Positions 21,331 to 31,201 are shown, counted from the stretch's first letter. The stretch is 64,000 bases of DNA from Ichthyophis bannanicus (GCA_033557465.1 CM066031.1:173569043-173633042); one strand, 5' to 3'. The notes: a model not told the origin generated them from the sequence alone. Numbers and translations: made by a program.

Positions 21331-23624
21331 AGGTTGGGGTGTAGCAGAGACCCCTGATCCTGAGTGAGGAGATCCGGTTGTAACCCCAGAGGGAATGGAT
21401 CCTCTACCGCTAATTGCAGCAGGAGTGGAAACCACGGCTGTCTGGGCCAGCGAGGGGCCACCAGGATCATGAAGGCTTTGTCTCGGAGAACCTTGAAAAG
21501 AGTTCGAGAGACTAGCGGGATGGGAGGAAAAGCATACAGAAGGCTCTCCGACCATGAGAGTAGAAAAGCGTCTGCCGCAACTCGAAGGGGATGTGGCTGA
21601 CGAGAGCAGAAGCGAGGAAGCTGCCGGTTGAGAGGGCTGGCAAAGAGATCCATCGTGGGGAGGCCCCACTTTAGAAAGAGCTTCTGAACTACCAAGGGAT
21701 CCAGGCGCCACTCGTGTGGCTGGAGGATCCTGCTGAGTTTGTCCGCCAGGCAATTTTCTTGGCCTGGGAGATAAACTGCCTTGAGAAGAACGCCGTGACT
21801 GACGGCCCAAGAGCAGAGCTTCTGTGCTTCCCGACAGAGAAGGAAGGAGCCCGTGCCCCCCTGCTTGTTCACGTAGAACATGGCAACTTGATTGTCCGTC
21901 TGGACAAGGACGGACTGGTGAGAGGTCAGGTGGGAGAAGGCCTTGAGAGCCAGGCGGATCGCTCTGAGCTCCAGGAAGTTGATCTGCTGAGCAGACTCCC
22001 ACGTGGTCTGGAGGCCCTGAGTACGTGCCCCTTGGCAATGTGCCCCCCAGCCCAGGAGGGATGCATCTGTTGTCAGCACCTGGGCCGGCTGAGGTGACTG
22101 AAAAGGCATGCCGAGTACCAGGTTCGGCCGATGAAGCCACCACTGGAGAGACGAGGCCAGCGGCTCGGAGACGCGCACTAGGTCTGCTAGGCCGCCTGTG
22201 GCTTGTTGCCACTGCTTGCGAAGACACCATTGAGCAGGCCGCATATTCAGGCGGGCATTGGGGGTCACATGGACGGTGGAAGCCATATGGCCGAGTAGTC
22301 TCAGGAAGCGCCTGGCGGAGACCAGGGGCTGGCTGCGAAAACGGTCGGCTAGGTCCATGAGCCGTTGAGCCCTGTCGAGCGGTAGGAACGCTCGTGCCTG
22401 AGGAGTGTGCAGCCTTGCGCCGATGAACTCGAGATCCTGTGAGGGGAGCAAAGTGGACTTTGCAAAGTTTATAACAAAACCCAAGTACTGCAGAAGAGTC
22501 ACCATGCGGCGTGTGGCGTTGGTGACCTCCGGAGCGGACGCTGCTCTGATGAGCCAGTCGTCGAGGTACGGAAAGACATAGAGGCCGTGAAGCCGGAGAT
22601 GGGCCGCCACCACCGCGAGACATTTTGTGAAGACTCGCGGTGCGGAGGACAGGCCAAAGGGCAGTACTCTGTACTGGTAATGATTTCCTGCCACCACAAA
22701 CCTTAGGTATTGGCGGTGGCTTGGGTGGATGAGGATGTGCGTGTAGGCATCCTTTAGATCCAAGGAGCATAGCCAATCTCCCTGCTGGAGGTAGGGCAGA
22801 AGGATTCCAAGGGTAAGCATTTTGAACTTCTCCCGCACGAGGAACCTGTTGAGGTTGCGCAAGTCCAGGATGGGTCTGAGGCCTCCTGTCCTTTTTGGTA
22901 CTAGAAAGTACCTGGAATAAAAGCCTTGACCTCTCAGGTGGTGGGGCACCGGTTCCACCGCCTGTTCCTGTAGAAGACCTGCTAACTCCTGAAGGAGTAA
23001 GTCCCTGTGCAAAGGGAGTCGTGGAGGTTCTCCCGGGAAATAGGAGGGAGGGACCTGGTGGAAGTGGAGAAGATAGCCTTCTCTTACGACTTGAAGCACC
23101 CAGGCATCTGAAGTGATGCTGGACCACCTGTGGGCGAAGTGAACCAGCCGGCCTCCGGTGCTGGGAGGAGCCAGCGGAGGGGGAGAGGCTATGCTTAAGG
23201 AGTCAAAAGCCCCCACCCTGCTGAGCAGGGGCTGGTGGTGCAGGCTTGGGGGCTTGCTGCCTACGGGACCCGTTACCCCGTCCCTTGGCCTGCTGGCCCT
23301 GTTGGGGAGCTGCAGGGGCCTGATATTGGGGGTAGTGTTTGTAGGCAGCCGCCTTTCTCGGGTAAAAGGACTTCTTTCCCGAGCCCTTCTTTTTCTGGGA
23401 AGGGGCGGAGGTCCTCCTAGAAAGCCTAGTCCTGGTGAGAGTCTCCGTCTCGATTTGTGCAGCCTTTTCAGCCATGGGCTTGCCGAAGAGGTTTTCGCCT
23501 CGGCAGGGGACATCGACCAACTTGTCCTGCACCCAGGGCTCAAGGTCAGACGACTGAAGCCAAGCCTGTCGGCGGGCACCGATGCCGGCTGCGGCCACTC
23601 GAGCCGATGCTTCAAAGCCATCAT
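21291..23624 (-). CDS. DIRS reverse transcriptase / RNase H
   Basis: 777-residue open frame. RT motifs include FYSRYFLVPKRTGG, LRPILDLRNLNRF, SLDLKDAYTHI with the first catalytic aspartate, and FPYLDDWLIRA with the catalytic YLDD. RNase H motifs follow: TTDASLLGWGAH, INFLELRAI, VQTDNQVAMFYVNKQ and ENCLADKLSR. The last ~130 residues (MDLFASPLNRQLPRFC, then AADAFLLSW, AFPPIPLVSR, VAPRWPRQPWF) correspond to the segment others describe as methyltransferase-like in DIRS elements; I cannot confirm activity. No stop or frameshift is visible. It overlaps gag upstream and nearly abuts the recombinase downstream, so re-initiation or frameshifting is likely. Confidence 0.93.
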   Translation of the reverse strand: MMALKHRLEWPQPASVPADRLGFSRLTLSPGCRTSWSMSPAEAKTSSASPWLKRLHKSRRRLSPGLGFLGGPPPLPRKRRARERSPFTRERRLPTNTTPNIRPLQLPNRASRPRDGVTGPVGSKPPSLHHQPLLSRVGAFDSLSIASPPPLAPPSTGGRLVHFAHRWSSITSDAWVLQVVREGYLLHFHQVPPSYFPGEPPRLPLHRDLLLQELAGLLQEQAVEPVPHHLRGQGFYSRYFLVPKRTGGLRPILDLRNLNRFLVREKFKMLTLGILLPYLQQGDWLCSLDLKDAYTHILIHPSHRQYLRFVVAGNHYQYRVLPFGLSSAPRVFTKCLAVVAAHLRLHGLYVFPYLDDWLIRAASAPEVTNATRRMVTLLQYLGFVINFAKSTLLPSQDLEFIGARLHTPQARAFLPLDRAQRLMDLADRFRSQPLVSARRFLRLLGHMASTVHVTPNARLNMRPAQWCLRKQWQQATGGLADLVRVSEPLASSLQWWLHRPNLVLGMPFQSPQPAQVLTTDASLLGWGAHCQGARTQGLQTTWESAQQINFLELRAIRLALKAFSHLTSHQSVLVQTDNQVAMFYVNKQGGTGSFLLCREAQKLCSWAVSHGVLLKAVYLPGQENCLADKLSRILQPHEWRLDPLVVQKLFLKWGLPTMDLFASPLNRQLPRFCSRQPHPLRVAADAFLLSWSESLLYAFPPIPLVSRTLFKVLRDKAFMILVAPRWPRQPWFPLLLQLAVEDPFPLGLQPDLLTQDQGSLLHPNLRSLNLMAWLLRG

Positions 23625-25125
23625 AGGCTGCTCGGGATATGAATTTTGAGCATTCCCGAATGCCAGTGGACAAGGCCAGGAACCTCCGCAAAGGTTCCTC
23701 GGACAAACCAGCGGAGAATCCGGCTAGCTCTTTAGCCAGGTCTCGGAGATACATGCCCATGTATAGCTGGTAGGTCTGGACACGACACGCAAGCATAGAG
23801 CCCTGGAAACACTTCTTACCAAGGCCATCCAGGTTACGGGCCTCCCTGCCAGGAGGCACCGAGGAGTGCATCTTCTGGCTCTTAAGACGATGCATGGCCG
23901 ATTCCACTACCATGGAATGGTGTGGTAGCTGTGCTTTTTGGAAGCCAGGGCTCTTGCGGACTCGATAGATAGAATCGACCCGCTTGCTCAGGACCGGCGA
24001 GGAGGCCGGACTCTCCCACATGCGGAAGAGTAGTCGTTCCAGCATGGGAGGAACCGGTACAGTAAAGTGTTCCCTGGCGGGAGAGTCATACTGGAGGGCG
24101 TCGAGCTCTTCGGCTCGAGGCTCCTCCTCGGGATCCGCAGGGAAGGCCAAAGCCTTGGCCATATCCCTGACGAAGTCCGAGAACCAGGCATCCTCCGGGG
24201 GGGACTGCTTCCGAGGTTCGGACTCGGGTGAGTCCGAGGGGACACACCGAGTCCGAAAAGAATCAGGTGACTCTTCCTCTTCAGACTCCCAGACCGACTC
24301 CGACGAGGAATCAGTGGGGTCGGCCCGGGCAGGCCGCGGCGCCTGCCGCCCCGATGCCGAGGGAGTCGGCGTCGGTGACCTCGGTCCCGAACGGGAGGCC
24401 GAGGGTGACCTCGACCGAGGATCGACTCGAGTTCGCATGGACTCGAGGATCGGCTCGGTCTCCGGGGTCGACTTAGACGTCGACGTCCCGGTGGTCGGGG
24501 CAGTGGCGCCAGCGAGGCTAGCGAGCAGTGCCCGCTGCTGGTCCATGAAGGCAGACAGTCTGCTCTCCAAGGCCGTCAACCTGAGTCCGACCTCAGGTGA
24601 CCCAGCAGCCCCCGACTCGGGCCCCGACGGCGTCGGGCCCGACGTCGGTGGTCTCAGAGGCGAGTCCAGGAGGACCACAGGACTTACCCGAGCAGGCAGC
24701 TCCGACTCCAGGCGAGGTCGCTTCGAGAGGTGCTCCTTCTCCAAGGACCCAGGACGTCTATCGGGGCTATGCGACCTGGCCCTCGCGGAGCCAGGAGCGT
24801 CCACCGACGCCGCCCTCGCGGGTTTCACCTTCCGTCGATGGTCCCCGGAGGGAGAACCCCTGTCGGAGGAACTCCGGCGACGGTCCGAGCTGGAACCTCT
24901 GGACGCGGAGGCCTCCGACGAGGTCCGGGTACGGCTGGGGTCAGCGAAGATCCGATCCCGCTGATGCCGCCGACTTCTCAACGCTTTGGAGGACATTTTG
25001 CCGCAGGCCCCACAGATCATTTCTTCATGATCCGGGCCCAGGCAGCGGAGGCAATTGTCGTGTGTGTCAGTTAGTGACATATTTCGGTCACACTGATCAC
25101 ACCGCTTGAAACCACTGGCAGCCAT
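23203..25125 (-). CDS. DIRS Gag-like protein
   Basis: About 640 residues from the ATG at 25125 (MAASGFKRCDQCDRN). The frame is open further upstream into the terminal repeat, but I prefer this start because the decayed copy's Gag shows the same segment (GFKKCDHCSQTMSVIDDHD). The N-terminus carries paired cysteines (CDQC...CLRCLGPDHE...CGAC), a probable zinc-binding module. The middle is a long low-complexity region rich in Ser, Arg, Pro and Glu. The C-terminal half (about SFRTRCVPSD onward to KELAGFSAGL) is more ordered and probably the capsid part. The tail is glutamine/proline rich (QQGQQAKGRGN). It overlaps the RT frame by about 420 bp. Expected role: packaging element RNA. Confidence 0.82.
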   Translation of the reverse strand: MAASGFKRCDQCDRNMSLTDTHDNCLRCLGPDHEEMICGACGKMSSKALRSRRHQRDRIFADPSRTRTSSEASASRGSSSDRRRSSSDRGSPSGDHRRKVKPARAASVDAPGSARARSHSPDRRPGSLEKEHLSKRPRLESELPARVSPVVLLDSPLRPPTSGPTPSGPESGAAGSPEVGLRLTALESRLSAFMDQQRALLASLAGATAPTTGTSTSKSTPETEPILESMRTRVDPRSRSPSASRSGPRSPTPTPSASGRQAPRPARADPTDSSSESVWESEEEESPDSFRTRCVPSDSPESEPRKQSPPEDAWFSDFVRDMAKALAFPADPEEEPRAEELDALQYDSPAREHFTVPVPPMLERLLFRMWESPASSPVLSKRVDSIYRVRKSPGFQKAQLPHHSMVVESAMHRLKSQKMHSSVPPGREARNLDGLGKKCFQGSMLACRVQTYQLYMGMYLRDLAKELAGFSAGLSEEPLRRFLALSTGIRECSKFISRAAYDGFEASARVAAAGIGARRQAWLQSSDLEPWVQDKLVDVPCRGENLFGKPMAEKAAQIETETLTRTRLSRRTSAPSQKKKGSGKKSFYPRKAAAYKHYPQYQAPAAPQQGQQAKGRGNGSRRQQAPKPAPPAPAQQGGGF

Positions 25126-25360
25126 CGGGGGAAAAAGGGCCCCTGCGAGGTCAAAGGACCGGGCTGCCAGGGAAAAACCGAAAACGAAACTGACTAAGTC
25201 AGAAAAACCGAAAAAGAAGAAGACTCGTGACCGGCGTCGCGAGTCCGGGCGGGAAAAAGACCGGCGTCGAACCGAAGGCAAAAAGAGAAAATTATGAGTA
25301 AAATCAACTTTTTCGCGGGGACACGACGGGTACGTCTGTAGGGCTCCGCGGAAAAAAGAA

Positions 25361-25523
25361 GACTGGCTAAGATGGCACCCTTGGGCGGGAAGGCGACCGC
25401 GCATGCGCGCTGCAATTCCCAAAGGCTTTCTTTGAAAGCTGGGGAAAATTGCTCCGCGAGGGCTCCGTCGGCGCCGACGTCACCCATATGTGAGGACTGA
25501 CTTCCTGCTTGGTCCTGGAGAAA
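25361..25523 (-). repeat. DIRS copy 1 right inverted terminal repeat
   Basis: Inverted partner of 19774-19933. Ends CTTGGTCCTGGAGAAA at 25523 and is followed at once by the interrupted CR1-like LINE. Confidence 0.92.
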
Positions 25524-25617
25524 TTATAATATCCGTTCTTTTATTCTTCATTCCTTTCCTTATGATTCTTAGCATTTTATTTGCCTTCTTGGCTGCCGCT
25601 GCATACTGGGCAGAGGG
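25524..25617 (-). pseudogene. CR1-like ORF2, middle segment between insertions
   Basis: Reads KPSAQYAAAAKKANKMLRII and RKGMKNKRTDII on the minus strand, the block that follows the RT domain in this LINE family. It is bounded on the left by the right end of DIRS copy 1 and on the right by the L2 fragment. Confidence 0.85.
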
Positions 25618-26420
25618 TTTCAAGCATTCTTTATCTTTATCCTTATCTTTATTTGTTTCTTTATATATCGCACACGCCAAAGACACCAGCGCGGTTTACA
25701 ACAAGCTTAAAATTAGAGTCATAACAATGCTGCTAGAAAGAAAGGATAGAAGAAATAGAACTCCATTGATGCAATAGGAAATGGACAGAGGTAGAGAAAG
25801 GAGAGAGAACACATGAGTAGGTCAGAGACAGACAGACAAACAAACTGAGGAGAATGAGACAAACCTATGAGGGGTCTGTGGGGATGGATGAGGGGAAGGG
25901 AAGATCGTAGGCCGTGCAAAAAAGATGGGTCTTCAGACCGGCTTTAAATTTTCTAAAGGATAGTTCAAGTCGGAGGGCAGGGGGGAGTGAGTACCAGAGC
26001 CTGGGACCAAGGAAGAAAAAGGCAGAGGAACGGGTGGATTCGAGGTGAGCAGAGGCAGGAGGGGGAAAAAACATACGGTTGGTGTGGATAGAACGCAGGG
26101 AACGTTGAGGAGCATGAAGACGGACCAGGTTAGAGAGATAGCATGGGACACCAGTGTGTATCGCTTTATGAACGAAAGTGAGGATTTTAAATTGAATCCG
26201 GTAGGAGATGGGAAGCCAGTGGAGACCAATGAGAAGGGGAGAAATGTGATCATAACGGGAAGCATTAGTAAGTAGCCGGGCAGCGGTGTTTTGAATAAGC
26301 TGTAACCTTCGGATTTGGCATTGGGGGAGACCAGTGAAGCAGACGTTGCAATAATCCAAGCGGGAAAGAGTGAGGGAAAGAAGTAGGGTGGTCAAGGCAG
26401 AGACAGGGAGAAAGGCTAAA
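25618..26420 (-). mobile_element. L2-type LINE 3' fragment inserted in the CR1-like LINE
   Basis: The minus strand encodes the L2 C-terminal signature SRLDYCNVCFTGLPQCQIRR, then IQNTAARLLTNASRYDHISP, LHWLPISYRIQFKIL and FFLGPRLWYSLPPALR. The 3' tail at 25620-25655 is a short GATAAA-type microsatellite, the usual L2 terminus. The fragment is strongly 5' truncated. Confidence 0.85.
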
Positions 26421-26740
26421 TCTTTTTCCTGGGTGGTGGTTCCTAATGTGGAACATTGCATCATGTAACCATAGTTTGGGTTTTTCTTTCCTAGATGCAT
26501 AACTTTGCACTTGTTCACATTGAATTTCATCTGCCATTTGAACATCCAGTCTTCCAATTTATCAAGTCCTCTTGCAATTTTTCACAATTCTCTTGGCTTT
26601 TAACAACTTTGAATAATTTTGTGTCATCTGCAAATTTAACTACCTTACTTGTTATTCCCATTTCCAGGTCATTAACGAATATGTTAAAAATCAGTGGACT
26701 CAGCACAACAGGTTTTTTATACAACTTTATCATTTCAGTC
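26420..26740 (-). pseudogene. CR1-like ORF2, reverse transcriptase segment
   Basis: The minus strand encodes the end of the RT domain: VLSPLIFNIFVNDLEMG, then FADDTKLFK carrying the catalytic aspartate pair (about 26630), then NWKTGCSNGR / KWQMKFNVNKCKVMHLGKKN after a frame change near 26540. This motif order is diagnostic for CR1/Jockey-type LINEs. The frame runs by chance into the inserted L2 fragment and gives a chimeric 230-codon ORF (25865-26557). Confidence 0.85.
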
Positions 26741-26890
26741 AAAGTGGCTTACATTATAACTTATACTTGTTAATATACATTAAACAGGGACATTGATAAC
26801 TTGGATTTTTCTGAGGCAATATAAGCGACTTGTCCAAGGCCACAAGGAGTGCTAGTAGGAATTGAACCTTAATTTCTTGGGGGGATCCCT
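26715..26890 (-). repeat. SINE/L2-type tail fragment
   Basis: On the minus strand the block CTTGTGGCCTTGGACAAGTC is the conserved tail seen in MIR-like/CORE-type SINEs, followed by a gtaagcc/ataagt-rich 3' part. The same tail occurs at 54070-54105. No full promoter is recognisable. Confidence 0.5.
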
Positions 26891-26899
26891 GGGCATGAT

Positions 26900-27194
26900 T
26901 GCCGGGTCTGTGCTTCTTATTCTACCTTTGAAGTGGAATAAGCAGTGCATCCTCTTTGACCTGGCAGGACGTACAGGGCCATGACCTCAATCGGCCCTGT
27001 ATGTCCTGCCAGGCTGGCCCACCCCCCTACCCTCCACATCCTGCCTCCTCCCTCCTGCTGGCTCTCTCCATCCTGATGTTCAGGACATACGGTTGAGCCG
27101 GAGGGGGAAATCAGGCCCTGATGGCTTGCGGGGCTGCACGTCCCACGGGATGTGCAGCCCTGCAACCCGCGTCCCAGAATTGGGCCCATAGTAT
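26900..27194. repeat. Repeat family R1, fragment
   Basis: Contains the R1 hallmarks: an inverted GGCAGGACGTACAGGGCC / GGCCCTGTATGTCCTGCC pair (26964-27020), a GGGGCTGCACGTCCCACGGG block, and an end at TTGGGCCC (27181-27188). Internally shorter than the copy at 44425-45112. Confidence 0.55.
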
Positions 27195-27316
27195 ATCCTT
27201 CTTTCATGTAGCAGTAATAGTTTGCAAGCCTTCAACTGGCCATATAGATAGTCAACAGTCACGTTATATGGCCAGTTGAAGGCTTACAAACTATTACTAC
27301 TGCATGAAAGAAGGAT
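27195..27316. repeat. Long near-perfect hairpin (about 52-bp arms)
   Basis: 27195-27246 and 27265-27316 are inverted complements with about three mismatches. They run from ATCCTTCTTTCATG inwards to AACTGGCCATATA, around an 18-bp loop. It directly follows the R1 fragment. The fold could reflect a MITE, an inverted duplication or a small-RNA precursor. No pol III or snRNA promoter is seen. Confidence 0.8.
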
Positions 27317-27466
27317 GACCAGAGTCAACATTCACTTTAGACTATGGCTGTGCTACCCTAAATGAACCCTATCTTCTCTGCTCTTGGAAATTAAACAGGG
27401 TCAGGCTAATAACTCATTCTGTGATGCCGCTTACCAATAACAGAATAAGCATGAAAAGTTATCAAC

Positions 27467-27722
27467 AAGGATTCCTGCATTATAACATTAATTTATTTAG
27501 ATTCAGCTCACATCTTTTCAACAGTAGGTCAAGGCAATTTACATTCAGGTACTGTAAGTATTTCTCTCTCTCTCCACAGAGCTTACAGTCTACGTTTTTA
27601 CCTGAGGTAGTAGAGGGTAAAGTGGATTTCCCAAGGTCACAAGAAGCATCAGTAGAAATAAGATTTAAACCCTGACTTTCCTGTTTTTTTAACATACTGT
27701 TCTATCCACTAGGCTGCACCTC
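27467..27722 (-). repeat. tRNA-derived SINE
   Basis: On the minus strand an A-box-like CAGCCTAGTGG (about 27712) and a B-box-like GGTTTAAATC (27663-27673) are correctly ordered. A CTTGTGACCTTGGGAAATCC tail follows, then a 3' end with a spread of about 150 bp. Same superfamily as 53935-54222. Confidence 0.62.
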
Positions 27723-27724
27723 CA

Positions 27725-28287
27725 CTTTCAAATACTAAATTTTACCCAGGCCCACCTTGCTCTCTACTGCTTGCTCTAGTAGCTGGCTACACAAACCATG
27801 CCCAATCATGAAACATCTAATGGGTTACAAAGTGTATATGAAGTTTGAGCAGCTGGTTTAGCAATTCTGTTTTTAAACATTGGGTGACTTCTAAGTAATC
27901 TGTGGCAAAAAAATAATGGCTGACAAATGGAAAATACACAGAAGTATTTTTCATAATTTTCCAAATCACTTTCTCATACCTAACGGCTTCTCTATACTAC
28001 TCCAAAGATCTGTATGCTGCAAGAAAGACATGTCTGGAAGTCTGCTTGAGGTTTCTAGAAGATATAATATGTTTGCCACGTCTTTAATGTTTCTTTGTCT
28101 ATAATTATTTATATTCCAATAAGTAAATATTTTTGTAACTTATTTATTGGAGGGACTACTGTAAATATTCTAAAGATGGTTGAGCATGATGAAGTGTTAA
28201 TGGGCGCATCAAGCTTTCAAGCAGAACCATCTTTCAATTTTTCATGACAAGACCACAATGTAGTTTGAAAACACACAGAATGAGAAT
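27725..28287. other. No recognisable feature
   Basis: AT-rich sequence without coding or repeat signature that I can identify. Confidence 0.4.
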
Positions 28288-28500
28288 AGGATTTTAAGAA
28301 AAGTAAGATTTCAAAAAGTTAATTGTTGTTTTCTGCTATATCCATAAGTGTATTTGTAAAGGGTTTTAAAAATCTAACCTTAAGGAACCTAAAGTCAGTT
28401 GGGGTTTCAAGATATCCACAAAGAATATGCATGAGATAAATGTTCTTGCACTGCAGACTTATTATATGAAAATTTATCTCATTGATATTCATTTTTACCT
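28288..28500 (-). repeat. Palindromic dispersed repeat, copy B
   Basis: Reverse complement of 18080-18335 at moderate identity. Shared blocks include TTTTAAGAAAAGTAAGATTT, CAGTTGGGGTTTCA and the ATGCATGAGATAAAT core. Confidence 0.65.
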
Positions 28501-28599
28501 AGTGTTTGATGGGAGCAGGAGTGATCCTCAGTCGCTCCTGTTTTTATAGCTGCAGGTTCCATAATGGCACCCAAGACCCCGAGCAGTAATCTTATGGCC

Positions 28600-30366
28600 T
28601 TAATGGCATACTTGGGATGTTTTCTATCCTGTGTCTACCATTGCTTTCTCAAGGCTTCTTTCTAATTCTCGGAAGACCACATGTGATCTCAACCCACTTC
28701 CCACATCATGGTTTTCCTCTGACTCTTTTGTCCTCTTACCCATTCCCTCATCAATAATAGCTTTACATCTGGTCTATTCCCATCCACCTAGAAAGAAGCC
28801 ATAGTTCGTCCCTTCCTGAAAAAACCCTCCCTAGACAGATTGGCCCCCTCCAGCTATAGACCTGTCTCCAACTTATCTTTTCTTTCCAAACTGCTCAAGA
28901 AACTGGTTTTCCAACAGCTCGCTGCATACCTTGAATCCACCAACACTCTGCATCTGCGCCAATCAGGCTTCCGCCCTGGCCTTTCTACTGACACTATTCT
29001 CCTCTCTCTACTCAGCGAAGTCCATCACTCCTTGGATCACTGGAATGTTACTATTGCTGTTTCTCTCTATCTATTCTCGGCCTTCAATCTTCTTAATCAC
29101 AATCTTCTTCTCACACAACTGCATGAAATCGGTCTTTGGGGTACTGTTCTCAACTGGTTTAAATCTTTCCTCTTGCAGTGCTCCTTACGGGTCACTATGG
29201 GTACTCTCACTTCCTCTTCTTATCCTCCTTCCTGTGGTGCCCCTCAGGGTTCAGTCATAGCCCCTTTCCTTTTCAACATCTTTCTTGGTCCTCTTGCACT
29301 TATGATTCAGTAGCTCGGTATTACTGTTTATCTCTATACTGTTACTTCTTCATACTGATCCTTTTTCCCAGATCTTTCTTCCTTGAACATCTGCCTCACC
29401 CATGTTGCAGATTGGCTATCTGCGAACTGTTTCTAACTCAACCCTTCCAAGACAACAGCTACCTGGCTCGCTGGTCCTTTAACTCCCCCCCTCCCTTGTG
29501 ACTTGACTTGCCTATTCTTGATGGTACACTCATTACAACTTCTTTCCGCTATTTCAGAGTCATTCTAGATTAATCTCTTTCTTTTCATGAACACATTTGT
29601 CAGATTGTACAGCACTCTCTCTATTCCCTTTGCCGCATAAGAGCTGTTTGTTCCTTCCTGTCTAATTCTGCTCTGACTACTCTTGCTGTTTCTCTGGTTC
29701 TATCCTGTCTTGATTATTGTAATTCAGCACCTGCTGGCCTCCCTCAATATGCATTAAAATGTCTCCAGCTCATCCAACATACTGCTGCCAGACTGATTTT
29801 CTATGCCTCTCGCTTTGACCACGTAATCCCCCTGTTCATCTGCTTATACTGGATCCCTGTTCCTTTTCTCATACATTTCAAGATACTCACTCAAGTCCAT
29901 AAGACCCTGCATGCTGGTTCTCTGCACTTTCATCTCTCATTATCTTACATGCTCCTCGCAGCTCCTTCCGCTAAGTCCACCTGAATTGTCTTCTTTTCCC
30001 ACCCCCTCTCAGGCACACCTGGAATCAACCCATCCTTCTGCATTCTACTTTCTCATCCCCTTTCTCTGGATAATCTCCCTCCATCCTGCAGGTTGAAAAC
30101 TTCATTCTCAAAATTCAAAACACAGCTTAAGACCCACTTATTCCTTACAGACTTCCCATCCAACATTCCATGACCCTGACCCATCTATATCCTCATCCAT
30201 GTCTCTTCTCCCTTTGTTGTGTCTCTAGGACTCATTGTCGTGTCCTGTCTTACTTTCCTATTCATTATTGAAGTTTCTTCCCTGTCTCTGATTTTATTAA
30301 ATTTTATTGTAAACTGCTCTGTTGTCCCCACTAAGGGCAGTATATCAAGTTCTAATAAATGAAATG
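28600..30366 (+). pseudogene. L2-type LINE, 5'-truncated, with RT remnant
   Basis: The plus strand encodes the second half of an L2 ORF2. It opens with AIVRPFLKKPSLD and SSYRPVSNLSFLSKLLKKLV (about 28800-28915). The RT block follows (QSGFRPGLSTDTILL, then LFSAFNLLNHNLLLTQL where the family aspartate is lost), then GAPQGSVIAPFLFNIFLGPL. After a stop and frame changes from 29311 come remnants of the C-terminal signature (LDYCNSAPAGLPQY near 29715-29750, then LQLIQHTAARLIFYASRFDH). It ends near 30366 in an AAATGAAATG-type tail. Many stops; long dead. Confidence 0.85.
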
Positions 30367-31197
30367 ATAGAGGTTACCACTGCTATTTTGGCACCTATCC
30401 CCATAAGAGAAGGAGTGACTGGGGAAACCCACTAGATATCAGCATCCCCCAATATGACCGGGAATGGGGATCAGGGGATGAGGATGGGGATGTAGGAGGG
30501 CTTTGGGGTGGATTGCTGTTTCTGGGAGGGTTGGGTGGGAAGTCCTCATGCTGGGGGATTATGGGTAGGGGTAATTAGATGCTTTGGGGGTCAGCTATTG
30601 GGGGTCAGGAAGGGGATATGATGTCTTCTGCAGAGATCAGGATGGGATCAAAGTCTGGGGTGATCAAGGGGTATCGAGATCAAGGGGGATTAAGGGGAAG
30701 CTTCCCCTTACAGCAGGCATTTTTTCATGCCTCAGAGCAGATGTAAATGCTAGTGTTTGTACTTTTTCCTAGAGATGTTGACTCCCCTTATAAAATGTAG
30801 AATCCACATCTATATTGTAGGCCCACCTTCTCCATTCACTCTTTCTACTTTCTTCATGCCTTTTGGAACTCTAGTCCTGGTAATCATTCCCATGTTTAAG
30901 TAGCCTATTTATAAATGGCATTTACATGTTTATGCCAATCTACACATCTATATACTACTATTTACATGTGGGAATATTTCTAAAATAATTCCCTTAGGAA
31001 CCCTTATAAAATTGTGCCTAAATAAGTGCATACATTCACACTGAAAATAGGCACCCTTTTTAAAATTAGCCTTATGGAGGGTAATTTCGTAACTGGGCAC
31101 TTAGTTTTTAGGCGCCCAGAATGTGCTTGTCATGAGCCTATTTTATAAAGAAAAACAGGCATGGGCACCTACTTTTCTTTATAAAATAGGGGTGTAC
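30367..31197. other. Mostly featureless; possible small foldback near 31080-31197
   Basis: G-rich low-complexity stretch at 30440-30700 (GGGGAT / GGGGTC repeats). The segment 31080-31190 has TTTTATAAAGAAAA / TTTTCTTTATAAAA inverted sequences (31140-31190), perhaps a MITE end. No coding signature. Confidence 0.4.
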
Positions 31198-31201
31198 ATG
31201 T

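Larger units (their letters stand above)
19748..25523 (-). mobile_element. DIRS retrotransposon, apparently intact (DIRS copy 1)
   Basis: A tyrosine-recombinase retrotransposon of about 5.8 kb, coding on the minus strand: gag, RT/RNase H and recombinase, each with a long open frame. Ends are inverted terminal repeats of about 160 bp (19774-19933 and 25361-25523). The left end has an extra 26-bp extension. An internal complementary region at 20020-20117 is the reverse complement of both ends joined. DIRS elements use this to close a DNA circle, and they integrate without target-site duplication; none is seen here. It is inserted in a CR1-like LINE. Confidence 0.95.
19097..26740 (-). mobile_element. 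CR1-like LINE, 5'-truncated, split by DIRS and L2 insertions
   Basis: One LINE in three blocks: 26740-26420, 25617-25524 and 19747-19097 (minus strand). The 3' terminus at 19097-19125 is a short tandem octamer (TTATGTTC repeated), typical of CR1-type LINEs. A DIRS element (19748-25523) lies between the second and third blocks, and an L2 fragment (about 25618-26420) between the first and second. The coding order across the blocks is collinear, which proves the interruptions. Confidence 0.85.

Noticed and set aside
23984..24964. 326-codon plus-strand open frame
   Set aside because: It lies exactly antisense to the Ser/Arg/Pro-rich part of DIRS Gag. GC-rich biased codons create few antisense stops, and no domain is visible.
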